64,000 nt of DNA, taken from assembly GCF_003340495.1 (NCBI RefSeq), contig NZ_QASA01000001.1:2790001-2854000 (forward strand). Direction: 5' to 3'. Below, piece after piece: positions 46,921 through 55,914 of the stretch. Every line of letters starts with the position of its first letter. Position 1 is the stretch's first letter. A model generated the notes under the pieces. The model ran no database searches, was not told where the DNA came from, and saw only the letters and a list, made by a program, of their open reading frames with translations. Made by a program: the position numbers and the translations under genes. Origin of the DNA: Adhaeribacter pallidiroseus (GTDB lineage: Bacteria > Bacteroidota > Bacteroidia > Cytophagales > Hymenobacteraceae).

Positions 46921-47055
46921 CTAATAATAATTACTTTCTTCTTCATCGTATAAATCTATATCTAAGTCTTTTGCATCCAGAATAATATTCAGATATAAAA
47001 AGGCCACCGTACCGCATAAGGCAAGGGTAATTATCAGAGCTGTTTTTTTATTCAT
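46921..47055 (-). CDS. Small membrane protein, 44 residues
   Basis: Short frame starting MNKKTALIITLALCGTVAF and ending DLYDEEESNYY. One hydrophobic helix at about 5-27 after a Lys-rich start, then an acidic tail (Asp/Glu/Tyr-rich). A full -7 box match (CAAAGCTA at 47092-47099 on the plus strand) lies 37 bases upstream on the coding strand, and the AT-rich surroundings make a chance frame of this composition less likely. No family is recognised. Confidence 0.5.
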   Translation of the reverse strand: MNKKTALIITLALCGTVAFLYLNIILDAKDLDIDLYDEEESNYY

Positions 47056-47945
47056 AATCTTTCCTATATACTCCCAATATACTTCAAAAAGCAAAGCTAT
47101 TCAATTTTATAATGAATTAGATTTCGCTCTATTCAGATGCCAGCAGGCGCCATACACTATGCGTTGTTCTTATAAACAAGAGTTATCTCGCTTCCAAAAA
47201 TGTGATGTGTTAATAAAACATTAAGCGAATAAGTAGAATTAAATCAACGTGCATTTTCTTGCCTAATAGTAAAACAAAGCGGGAATGGCACGAGCGTATC
47301 TTGCTTATTTACGAACCTAGAATTTATCTCTAAATTCTGTGGTTGGCCCCCAAAATTATATTAAACACAAACACCTATTTTACCCATTCTTATATCACTT
47401 TTTGAATCTAAATCCACAAGCATTCTTCTTAAAGAAGTACGAACAATCTATTCTTATAAAATATTTAGTACAACTTACTCTTTTCTTTTAATCTAAAAAA
47501 TACATTTATAATCTAATGTACAAATATAACTTTTACAAGATAAAAAACTTATAATTAAATTTGATAACTTTTAAGAATGATAGTTACAAAAATTATATTT
47601 TTCTTTGTATCATCAATTTAAGACAAACAAAAACAAACTTATTATAGCTTTATTTAAGTAAATTATTCAAAAAATTTCTAGTTCTAATAATTAAGTTAAA
47701 AGTTAAAAAATTAAAAATTGATGATTAGACAAGAATTTACACTATTAAAAATATAATTTTCTTAAAAATAGCTTAATACCTAATATTCAAAAATTATATA
47801 CATTTTTTAAAACTGTTACTTAGAATAATATAATTTAAAATAAACAACAACAATACAAGGCTTAAAATTCAGATTAGCACTTTTACCCAATAAAACAACA
47901 GAATACCTTTCCTGAACTACACCAAGAACTACACTTTAAAATCTT
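47056..47945. other. Very AT-rich upstream region of the T9SS type A gene
   Basis: About 890 bases with no coding frame. It holds the -7 box of the small gene at its left end. The stretch 47440-47945 is almost pure A and T with short A and T runs and no strong hairpin. Possible uses are a long leader, a curved promoter region or a binding area for nucleoid proteins; I see no defined element. Confidence 0.45.
47092..47099 (-). promoter_or_regulatory. -7 element of the 44-residue membrane protein gene
   Basis: Plus-strand CAAAGCTA reads TAGCTTTG on the minus strand, a full match to TAnnTTTG, 37 bases before the ATG. The same 8-mer occurs before the other small membrane protein (27256-27263). 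No -33 element is seen. Confidence 0.4.
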
Positions 47946-50900
47946 TTGAAAAACTTTAATATGAAAAAAATTTTTACTCGCGCTTCTCTTATCTTTTTAG
48001 TTTCTTTCCATTTTGCCGGAAGCAGCTTTGCTCAAGAAAGCTTCTCTAAAGTTTGGGATAAAACTTACGGTGGAAGTAAAGCCGATATCCTGCAAGTGCA
48101 TCAACCAACCAAAGATGGCGGCTATATTTTAGGAGGTAGCTCTGATTCTCCGGTTAGTGGCACTAAAACAGTTGATATTAAAGGAAAACAAGATTTTTGG
48201 ATTATAAAAATAGATGCTGCTGGTAATAAACAATGGGACAAAACTTTTGGGGGAAGTGGCTCTGATTACTTACAAGCCATCCAGCAAACCAGTGATGGCG
48301 GCTTTATCGTGGGTGGAAGTTCCGATTCTCCCGTAAGTGGCGACAGAACCGCCGCCACCGCTGGAAAACAAGATTACTGGGTACTAAAGTTAGATGCTTC
48401 TGGCAACAAGACCTGGGATAAAGCTTATGGCAGCACGTCAAACGACTTTTTGAAATCTTTGGCGCAAACTAAAGATGGTGGTTACATTTTAGGTGGTACT
48501 TCGGATTCACCTGTTGGCGGCAAAATCGGATTTAATAAAACAGCCGCCTCCAAAGGAGAGCATGATTACTGGTTAGTTAAAATAGATGCCTTAGGAGCAA
48601 AGAAATGGGATAAGACCTTTGGGGGCAGCAGTTTCGATTATTTACAAGCAGTGCAGCAAACCACTGACGGTGGCTACATGTTAGGTGGTCATTCGTATTC
48701 TCCTGTAAGCGGTAACAAATCAACTGCTTCTAAAGGATACGGAGATTTTTGGGTACTAAAAACCGACACTGACGGAAATTTAGAATGGGATAAAACCTTA
48801 GGTGGCAACTTAGATGAAATTTTTACTGCGATGGTACCTACCAAAGATGGTGGTTACCTGGTGGGCGGAATTTCAAAATCGGCAGTGAGCGGTGATAAAA
48901 CCGAAGCATCCAGAGGCTTCGGAGATTATTGGTTAGTTAAATTAGATGCTTCCGGTACTAAAAAGTGGGATAAAACAATAGGTGGCAAAAACAACGATTA
49001 TTTACAAAATCTAATTGCGACTACAGATGGTGGCTTTATGCTGGGCGGAACCTCCAGCTCACCAATTAGTGGTGATAAAACCTCAGCTTCTAATGGCAAT
49101 GCTGATTTTTGGATTGTTCAAACTAATGCTAATGGCGTTAAAATATGGGACAAAACACTTGGAGGCTCTGGCTACGATAATCTACAATCTTTGCAACAAA
49201 CAGCTGCCGGAACTTACGTTTTAGCCGGAACTTCTAATTCTGCTACCGGAACGGACAAAACAGCTGCTTCCAAAGGAGAAACTGATTTTTGGTTAATGAA
49301 CATTTCCTCTGAAGAACCAAAAGGGCCCACAATAATCAATCAAAAAGTTGAAAGTTTCACGCTGGTAAATGCCGACACGGAGCTGGATATACTTACTATC
49401 ACCGATGGTATGACGCTGAATCTGGCTACTTTGCCTACCCGTAACTTAAATATTCGGACGAATACCTCCACCAATACGGTAGATAGCGTTTCGTTTCGTT
49501 TAAGTGGTCCTGAAACCAGAAATTATGCCGAAGCGGTTGCTCCTTTCGTTTTATTTGGTACAGTTGGTAAAAACTACAATGCCTGGGTACCAACCTTAGG
49601 AAATTACCAATTGGAAAGTCAAATTTATTCTGCTGCTACGGATTCGGATACGGTAGGTACTCCTTTAGCCATATCTTTCTCCGTAATTGATCAAAAAGAT
49701 ACTACTCAAACCCAACTGCCAGTTGCTTCGGCTGGCTCCGATATTACGATCACCCTTCCTTCTAACACGGTATCTTTAAACGGATCTGCCATTGATACCG
49801 ATGGCACTATTGCGAGCTACTCCTGGTCTCAGGTAAGCGGCCCAACTACAGCCAGTTTTAACAGTAAAGTAATAGCAAAGCCAATAGTGGGCAGCTTAGT
49901 TACCGGAACTTATGTATTTAGCCTGGTAGCCATTGATGATAAAAATAACACCAGCGCCGCTGACCAAGTAACGGTTACCGTGAATGCCAATGTAGCAGGA
50001 CCTATTGCGTCGGCGGGTGATGATCAAACCATTACGCTGCCTTCCAGCACGGTAAGCTTAAACGGATCAGGAACGGATGCTGCCGGTAATACGATCTCCT
50101 TGTATACCTGGAGCCAGGTAAGCGGACCATCTACTGCCAGCTTTAATAGTAAAATAATTGCTAAACCAATAGTAGGTAGTTTAATAGCCGGTACTTACGT
50201 TTTTAGCTTAGTAGTTACTAATAATCAAAGTGTAGTTAGTAAAGCTGACCAGGTAACCATTAAAGTAAATAACAGCGTTGTTACTCCTTCTTCTTTAGTA
50301 TTTACTTTGGTGAATGCCGATACCGACAAAGACATCATAACGATAAAAGAAGGAACTATAGTAAACTTAGCTACTTTACCTACAAAAAATTTAAATATTC
50401 GGATTGATGCTTACCCAATGACCGTTAAAAGCATCAAACTAGCTTTATCTGGCAGATGGACCGTAAATAAGACAGAAGCTGCTCCGTACACTTTGTTCGG
50501 TGATGAAAAAAACAGTGATGGCAGCACTAACTTTGCCGGAGTAGTGTTTCCTTTAGGCGATTATACTTTAAAAGCGACTCCTTACGCTGGTACAAACGCT
50601 AGTGGTACAATGGGCACCCCACTCACTATTAACTTTAAAGTAATCAATCAAGCAACCAGCACGGTGTCTACGTTACCCACCAGTGCCACAGCCACTAATT
50701 CAAATTCTTCCGTAACCGCAAACACGGTTAGTCTAAGCAGTTATCCCAATCCATTTCAGGCTCAAACAACTATCCAGTTTACTTTTGCTCAGGAAGAAGA
50801 GTATAAGCTTGAAGTTTACGATTTAAGTGGAAATTTAGTAAGCCGCCTAAAAGCAGCTAAAGCCATTGCCGGTGAAAATGTTCAGGTAACCTGGGATGCC

Positions 50901-50984
50901 AGCCAAAACAAAGAAGGCATTTACGTGATACGGTTAACTACTAAAAATGCCGTTCAGCATTTACGAGTGGTGCGGGGCAAATAA
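47946..50984 (+). CDS. T9SS type A secreted protein with propeller-like repeats and PKD domains
   Basis: A 1012-residue exported protein. Signal peptide at 1-29 (ends SSFAQ). Seven repeats of about 60 residues follow (about 37-455), each with WDKT-(F/L)GG..D.LQ..QQT.DGGY.LGG.S.S..SG.KT...KG..DFW..K.DA.G.K, which suggests a seven-bladed beta-propeller. Next comes a FTLVNADTELDILTI module, then two PKD/REJ-like domains (SWSQVSGPTTASFNSK, YTWSQVSGPSTASFNSK), a second FTLVNADTDKDIITI module, and a type A T9SS sorting domain (YPNPFQAQTTIQF ... YVIRLTTK) at about 930-1012. It should be secreted and attached to the cell surface. Binding target is unknown. Confidence 0.92.
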   Translation: MKNFNMKKIFTRASLIFLVSFHFAGSSFAQESFSKVWDKTYGGSKADILQVHQPTKDGGYILGGSSDSPVSGTKTVDIKGKQDFWIIKIDAAGNKQWDKTFGGSGSDYLQAIQQTSDGGFIVGGSSDSPVSGDRTAATAGKQDYWVLKLDASGNKTWDKAYGSTSNDFLKSLAQTKDGGYILGGTSDSPVGGKIGFNKTAASKGEHDYWLVKIDALGAKKWDKTFGGSSFDYLQAVQQTTDGGYMLGGHSYSPVSGNKSTASKGYGDFWVLKTDTDGNLEWDKTLGGNLDEIFTAMVPTKDGGYLVGGISKSAVSGDKTEASRGFGDYWLVKLDASGTKKWDKTIGGKNNDYLQNLIATTDGGFMLGGTSSSPISGDKTSASNGNADFWIVQTNANGVKIWDKTLGGSGYDNLQSLQQTAAGTYVLAGTSNSATGTDKTAASKGETDFWLMNISSEEPKGPTIINQKVESFTLVNADTELDILTITDGMTLNLATLPTRNLNIRTNTSTNTVDSVSFRLSGPETRNYAEAVAPFVLFGTVGKNYNAWVPTLGNYQLESQIYSAATDSDTVGTPLAISFSVIDQKDTTQTQLPVASAGSDITITLPSNTVSLNGSAIDTDGTIASYSWSQVSGPTTASFNSKVIAKPIVGSLVTGTYVFSLVAIDDKNNTSAADQVTVTVNANVAGPIASAGDDQTITLPSSTVSLNGSGTDAAGNTISLYTWSQVSGPSTASFNSKIIAKPIVGSLIAGTYVFSLVVTNNQSVVSKADQVTIKVNNSVVTPSSLVFTLVNADTDKDIITIKEGTIVNLATLPTKNLNIRIDAYPMTVKSIKLALSGRWTVNKTEAAPYTLFGDEKNSDGSTNFAGVVFPLGDYTLKATPYAGTNASGTMGTPLTINFKVINQATSTVSTLPTSATATNSNSSVTANTVSLSSYPNPFQAQTTIQFTFAQEEEYKLEVYDLSGNLVSRLKAAKAIAGENVQVTWDASQNKEGIYVIRLTTKNAVQHLRVVRGK

Positions 50985-50997
50985 AATTTAAAAATCT

Positions 50998-51044
50998 TTA
51001 CAACAGAAAAGCCTTGGCATTAAACCAAGGCTTTTCTGTTGTAA
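50998..51044. terminator. Perfect 20-bp inverted repeat between convergent genes
   Basis: TTACAACAGAAAAGCCTTGG (50998-51017) is exactly complementary to 51025-51044, with a 7-base loop. It includes A4/T4 runs and lies 14 bases after the T9SS type A gene and 26 bases from the SDR gene stop, so it probably ends transcription from both sides. Confidence 0.8.
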
Positions 51045-51069
51045 CCGGAAATTATGCTTCCTCTAAACA

Positions 51070-51849
51070 CTACAAAGCCCGATCTAAGTGCACATACCCG
51101 CCATCTACGTGAATGAGTTGCCCCGTGGTATGGCTTGATTTGGGAGACAGCAAAAAAACTACCATGTTAGCAATCTCTTCGGCAGTAGTCATGCGTTTTT
51201 CCAAGGGAATTTTATCTGTAATTGCTTTTAATTTTTCTTCTGGGTTTGGAAATGTTTTAATCCACTCTTCGTACAGCGGTGTATAGGCTTCCGCAACAAC
51301 TAATGCATTCACCCGAATACTGAAAGGTAATAGTTCCACGGCCCACTCCCGGGTTAAGGCATTTCGGCCGCCATTTGCCGCCGCATAAGCAGAGGTATTG
51401 CCCTGTCCTGTCTCCGCTGTTTTAGAACTAATATTTACAATAGCACCCTTACTTTTTTTTAAGGCCGGGAGTGCATAATGGGCCATTAGATAATAATGGA
51501 CAACATTCCGGTGCAGCGATAGCATAAATTTCTCGTAGTTGCCATGTTCTAAACCAACACTATCGTTTACCCCCGCATTGTTTACTAGACCATCAATTTG
51601 TTGGTAACGCGTTATAATCGTTTCTATGGCTAATCTGCTAGCTTCCGGATCAGTTAATTCCGCTACTATTTGATCGGCTTTGCCCCCGGCATTTCTTATT
51701 TCTTGAACCATGGCCAAATTATCCGATTCATTTCTGCCAATAATAATGGGCATGGCGCCTTCCTTAGCAAGTACCTGCGCAATAGCCGCTCCAATACCTT
51801 TAGCTCCCCCGGTAACTACTATAATTCTATCTTTTAATTCCAGATTCAT
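51070..51849 (-). CDS. SDR family oxidoreductase
   Basis: A 259-residue NAD(P)-dependent short-chain dehydrogenase. Cofactor motif TGGAKGIG is at about 13-20, the NNAG motif at about 90 (LVNNAGVND), and the catalytic Ser in VNISSKTAE. The tail HTTGQLIHVDGGYVHLDRAL is typical of the L-fucose-dehydrogenase-like group, which suggests a sugar or polyol substrate. The odd point is the active-site YxxxK: the sequence reads YAAANGGRNALTREWA, with Asn in place of Lys. Activity is therefore uncertain. It is the last of a minus-strand group with a nucleotidyltransferase, glycerate kinase and a 2-hydroxyacid dehydrogenase. Confidence 0.9.
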   Translation of the reverse strand: MNLELKDRIIVVTGGAKGIGAAIAQVLAKEGAMPIIIGRNESDNLAMVQEIRNAGGKADQIVAELTDPEASRLAIETIITRYQQIDGLVNNAGVNDSVGLEHGNYEKFMLSLHRNVVHYYLMAHYALPALKKSKGAIVNISSKTAETGQGNTSAYAAANGGRNALTREWAVELLPFSIRVNALVVAEAYTPLYEEWIKTFPNPEEKLKAITDKIPLEKRMTTAEEIANMVVFLLSPKSSHTTGQLIHVDGGYVHLDRAL

Positions 51850-51934
51850 GCTTTTTCATTTGGGAGTAAATTAATCAGTAATAATTTATAAGTACAAAAC
51901 GCTAGGGTATTTCCTGTTAATAAAATAAAATTTA

Positions 51935-52861
51935 CTAAATGGAATTCCATAAAGGGTTGGGGTAAATTTTTTGAGCTAACAAGGCACCTAATTGCTGTTT
52001 TACAACAGCTTTATCTTCGGGGTACGTAACACCCATCCATTGCTCTGCAGCGGTAAGCACTTTTACAGTTGCCAAATTTTCAATTAGCATTTGATTAACG
52101 GCCTCAGATAAATAAAACTCGGCTTTTTCAGAGTGCCTTTGTTCTTTCAAAAACTGCTGCAAGTAACTATCCAATAGCGGAAAAATAGCCGGCGTAAAAC
52201 CCCAGAAATTCATAGAAACTTTTTCCTGGCCCGTTAAGAGCAAATCATTGTCCGCCGATACGTGCGCTACAATCTGGTCATTATTTTTAAAAATTTCTTT
52301 TAATTCCCTTATTGCTTGTAGCAAATTGTTTTCATCTACTTGGCAAATAGCTCGGGAAACACTGCCGTTTACAGAGAGCGTATTCTCTAAGGGATAACCC
52401 GCTAAGCACCATGCTGGTTTGGACCCGGTAAAATGGTAAGAATTTTTTAAAAAATCGGCCATTTGCTGGAAAGACGTAAAGCCATAAAAATCATCGGCAT
52501 TAATAACGGCAAACGGTTCCTGTACCTGGCTCGCCACTGACCATAAAGCATGGCCCGTTCCCCAGGGCTTTTGCCGGGTTTCCGGTACGGGTAGATTCCC
52601 AGGCACTTTACTTAATTCCTGAAATGCCAATTCTACCGGAATCTTATCCGGTATCCGGGAAAGTACGGTTGCGGTAAAATCTTTTTCCAGACTTTTTCTT
52701 ATAACAAACACCATTTTGCCGAAACCAGCTTTAACGGCATCGTAAATAGAATAATCAATAATTGTTTCACCGTGGGGCCCAAAACCTTCCAGTTGCTTCA
52801 GGCTTCCAAAACGACTGCCCAGACCGGCGGCCAGTATTACTAAACTAGGTGCTGCATTCAT
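51935..52861 (-). CDS. Sugar-nucleotidyltransferase-like protein
   Basis: A 308-residue protein of the NTP-transferase fold. The nucleotide-binding start LVILAAGLGSRFGSLKQLEGFGP is the classic G-x-G-x-R signature, and FAVINADDFYGF carries the metal-binding Asp. It resembles enzymes that join NTP to a sugar phosphate, but it lacks the features needed to name the sugar. It sits 85 bases from the SDR gene and 127 bases from glycerate kinase, on the same strand, so a shared function in sugar-derived metabolites is possible. Confidence 0.82.
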   Translation of the reverse strand: MNAAPSLVILAAGLGSRFGSLKQLEGFGPHGETIIDYSIYDAVKAGFGKMVFVIRKSLEKDFTATVLSRIPDKIPVELAFQELSKVPGNLPVPETRQKPWGTGHALWSVASQVQEPFAVINADDFYGFTSFQQMADFLKNSYHFTGSKPAWCLAGYPLENTLSVNGSVSRAICQVDENNLLQAIRELKEIFKNNDQIVAHVSADNDLLLTGQEKVSMNFWGFTPAIFPLLDSYLQQFLKEQRHSEKAEFYLSEAVNQMLIENLATVKVLTAAEQWMGVTYPEDKAVVKQQLGALLAQKIYPNPLWNSI

Positions 52862-52988
52862 GCATTCTATTTTTAGGTAAGAAAAAGATGTAAAGTTTTA
52901 CCGGATTGCCCGGATGGATGAGATTTACTTTGCAAATGAATGGTTTATAATTTAAAAAGGTGCGGTGCTTGTAAATTAAAATTTAATT

Positions 52989-54134
52989 TTATACCTGCTT
53001 TCTGAAAGACATTTGCAATAATTTACCAATTTGGCAAGCCGTTCGATTTAAATTTACCGTAGTTTGTGCTAAAGCTTCTGCTAATGTTACCGGCCCGGTT
53101 CCGATCGGGAAAACAGCATCGAAATACGTAAATCGGTTTAAATCTATAGCAGCTGGAATTTGCCCGGCTAAAACAATAACCGGAATTTTTAAATTTTTAG
53201 CAAGCTTAGCCACGCCATAAGGTCCTTTGCCGGCCAGCGTTTGTTCATCCAGGCCACCTTCGGCTGTTATTAGCAAGCCAGCCTTTTGTAGTAATTCCTT
53301 AAAATGAGTCTTTTTTAAAATGTATTCGGTACCGGCTACTAATTTTGCGTTTAAGAAGGCGGCCAAGCTGGCGGCAGTTCCGCCGGCAGCTCCGCCATGC
53401 GGCAATGCTGCTATATTTTTGCTTAGTTGCAGCTGGGTCACAGCGGCCAGTTGAGCCAGTCCCGCTTCTAATATTTCTACCATAGCCGCATCCGCACCTT
53501 TCTGCGGACCAAAAACCCGGGCAGCGCCGTATTCGCCAAGCAAGGGATTGTCCACGTCGCACACTACGGTTATATTTCCGGAAATTAATTGGGGGTCTAA
53601 ATCCGTTAAATCTACGCGGGCTAATTGGGCTAAAGGTGCTGCACCAACTGGCATTAATTGATCATTTTTATCGTAGAACCGGGCACCTAGAGCTTGCAGC
53701 AAACCTGTTCCGCCATCTACGGTAGCACTGTTACCCAAACCTATTAAAAATTGGGTTGCCCCACCAGCTAAGGCCGCTTTTATCACTTGCCCGGTGCCGT
53801 AAGTGGAAGCTTTTAATGGGTTCCGTTCGGTATGGGTTACATGCTTCAGGCCAGAAGCTTGAGCCAGTTCAATAATAGCGGTTTTACCTTGATTCACTAA
53901 TCCAAACATTGCTTCTATGGGTCTACCCAGTGGGTCCTGTACCCAAACTGTTTGGTAAGTACCTTGCCAATAGTTTACCAGTATTTCCATCATGCCTTCT
54001 CCCCCATCGGCAATCGGAAAGAGACTATAAGTAGCTTGTAATCCGCTTTCTTCCAACCCCGTTTTAATAGCCCTTGCAACGGCCATGCCGGACAAACTGT
54101 GTTTAAATGCATTGGGTGCAATTACAATATGCAT
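52989..54134 (-). CDS. Glycerate kinase (GlxK/GarK family)
   Basis: ATP-dependent phosphorylation of D-glycerate to 2- or 3-phosphoglycerate. 381 residues, normal length. Family segments: MHIVIAPNAFKHSLSGMAVARAI, FPIADGGEGMMEILV, FLIGLGNSATVDGGTGLLQALGARF, VVCDVDNPLLGEYGAARVFGPQKGA and LITAEGGLDEQTLAGKGPYGVAKLA. Start ATG at 54134 follows an AAATTTAAAAA tract. With the neighbouring hydroxypyruvate-reductase-like gene it forms a plausible hydroxypyruvate/glycerate to phosphoglycerate route. Confidence 0.94.
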   Translation of the reverse strand: MHIVIAPNAFKHSLSGMAVARAIKTGLEESGLQATYSLFPIADGGEGMMEILVNYWQGTYQTVWVQDPLGRPIEAMFGLVNQGKTAIIELAQASGLKHVTHTERNPLKASTYGTGQVIKAALAGGATQFLIGLGNSATVDGGTGLLQALGARFYDKNDQLMPVGAAPLAQLARVDLTDLDPQLISGNITVVCDVDNPLLGEYGAARVFGPQKGADAAMVEILEAGLAQLAAVTQLQLSKNIAALPHGGAAGGTAASLAAFLNAKLVAGTEYILKKTHFKELLQKAGLLITAEGGLDEQTLAGKGPYGVAKLAKNLKIPVIVLAGQIPAAIDLNRFTYFDAVFPIGTGPVTLAEALAQTTVNLNRTACQIGKLLQMSFRKQV

Positions 54135-54367
54135 TTTTTAAATTTGTTACTTGTTTGACTAGTGTAAAGCGATAAGATAAGAAGTTTGAAGAAATTATAT
54201 CTATAATCAATCTTAGCACAACACATTTGGCTGATGGAGTTAAATAAATAATGGAAGCATTAGTTACATTGTTGTAGAAAGCCTTTATGTGCTTTCAATA
54301 TTATTATTTTTCCCGCTGTGAAGGCAGCAAACCCATAACCTGCTTCAAAATTTAAAAAAGTAAATAC

Positions 54368-55303
54368 TCAAGTTTCCAAAAATACTTGGATGTTCTGAAT
54401 TACTTTGTTCATTAGTAATAGGCGTGCTTCGCGGCTGGCCCAGGCTATGTGGGGCGTTAGTACCACTTTAGCAGGATTGTTCAGGTGTAATAACGGATTA
54501 TCGGGTTTTACGGGCTCGGCGGAAAACACATCTAAACCTGCTCCGGCAATCAGATTTTCGTTTAAGGCTCGCGCCAAATCGGCTTCTTCTATTATGCCGC
54601 CCCGGCCAACGTTAAGCAACAAGGCCGAGGGTTTCATGTTTTGCAATTCCGGATAAGCAATCAGGTTGCGTGTTTGGTAAGTTAATGGCGCATGAATTGA
54701 AATAATGTCACAGGTGGCCAAAAATTCATTTAGTTCCAGGCGTTGGTAATCCGGGTTGTTGTTTTTACCCGACGTAGAATAGTAAACCACCCTGGCACCA
54801 AAAGCAGCAGCAATCCGGGCAACCTGCCGGCCAATAGTTCCGAAACCAATAACACCAAACTGTTTTCCGCCTAATTCCTCATAACTAGGTCCCAGGTGCG
54901 TAAAAATATCAGATTGGGAATATGCACCTGATTTAACATAATTATCAAAATAAGTAACATTGTTTATTAATTGCAGCAATATGGCAAAGGTAAGTTGCGC
55001 AACACTGCTGGTAGAGTAATCAACGGCGTTTTTAACTTGAATTTTTAAATCCTGAGCCGCGCTTAAATCAATATTATTCATGCCGGTAGCGGCCACACAT
55101 ATTAGTTTCAGATGCGGACATTTTTCCAGAGTGGCCTTATCCAGCACTACTTTATTTGTGATGACTATGTCCCGGTCTTGCACCCGGCTTAAAGTTTCGG
55201 ATGGTAATGTCGTAGAATAATACTGTACCTCCCCAAAGTCTTGCAATTTTTCCAGGTTAGGAACATCGCCCAGTGTTTTGGTATCTAAAAAAGCAATTTT
55301 CAT
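54368..55303 (-). CDS. D-2-hydroxyacid dehydrogenase (hydroxypyruvate reductase-like)
   Basis: A 311-residue NAD(P)-dependent enzyme of the D-isomer-specific 2-hydroxyacid dehydrogenase family. Rossmann motif GFGTIGRQVAR is near residue 150; the catalytic Arg is in LLNVGRGGIIEE, the Glu in AGLDVFSAEPV, and the His in LTPHIAWASREAR. This last form and the overall pattern match glycerate dehydrogenases (HprA type), which interconvert hydroxypyruvate and D-glycerate. Glycerate kinase lies 233 bases downstream on the same strand, which supports that substrate. Confidence 0.9.
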   Translation of the reverse strand: MKIAFLDTKTLGDVPNLEKLQDFGEVQYYSTTLPSETLSRVQDRDIVITNKVVLDKATLEKCPHLKLICVAATGMNNIDLSAAQDLKIQVKNAVDYSTSSVAQLTFAILLQLINNVTYFDNYVKSGAYSQSDIFTHLGPSYEELGGKQFGVIGFGTIGRQVARIAAAFGARVVYYSTSGKNNNPDYQRLELNEFLATCDIISIHAPLTYQTRNLIAYPELQNMKPSALLLNVGRGGIIEEADLARALNENLIAGAGLDVFSAEPVKPDNPLLHLNNPAKVVLTPHIAWASREARLLLMNKVIQNIQVFLET

Positions 55304-55539
55304 CTATTAAATTTTTAATATTTTGAGAGAACTGCCGCCGCAGCTAGCCACACTTAAAAAGCTGTAAGTTACTTAGCTATACTTAGTTGTTGTAACCAAG
55401 TAGCAACGGACGAAATATAGGAATTATAAGTATCTCCGATGAATTACCCTGTAAACAATTCTGTACCATGCTTTACAGATTAACTAAATAACCGGATTGC
55501 TAGGTCTGAAAAAATTAAAAAATGTACTGACAGCAGGCG

Positions 55540-55785
55540 TTAAGCTTGTTGAATGATTTCTTGCACTAATTGTTCATCGGAATATTCTGCGAGCCAACTT
55601 TTTGGTAATTGCAACCGAACGGTCTGGGCTCCTCCGCGGGGGGTGCAAACAACCGGCACTTCTCCTGCGGCATTTTCACTAATAACGGTTGCTTTTTCTG
55701 CTGCTTCGCTATTAACTGCGGCGTAAGCTTGTACACAGGTCCAGGTGGTATTTTGGTTATCGGTAACTTCTCTTTGCTTCATCAT
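55540..55785 (-). CDS. Uncharacterised small protein, 81 residues
   Basis: A hydrophilic cytoplasmic-type protein (MMKQREVTDNQNTTWTCVQAYA...). No signal peptide or membrane segment. Residues 45-65 (VPVVCTPRGGAQTVRLQLPKSW) look like a conserved strand-turn-strand core, and the C-terminus is a predicted helix (SDEQLVQEIIQQ). The codon use and GC content match neighbouring real genes, and the ATG pair is preceded by an A/T-rich AAATTT tract like other genes here. I recognise no family name. Confidence 0.68.
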   Translation of the reverse strand: MMKQREVTDNQNTTWTCVQAYAAVNSEAAEKATVISENAAGEVPVVCTPRGGAQTVRLQLPKSWLAEYSDEQLVQEIIQQA

Positions 55786-55914
55786 AAATTTAAAATTTCC
55801 TTAGAAATTAAGCATACTCCTTCAGCTGGTTTAAGTTTTGGTGCTTACGCTTAAAACAAAAAAGCAAAAACTCTTTTAAATAAATAGCCACTTTGCCCCA
55901 ACTTTCTTGGAATT

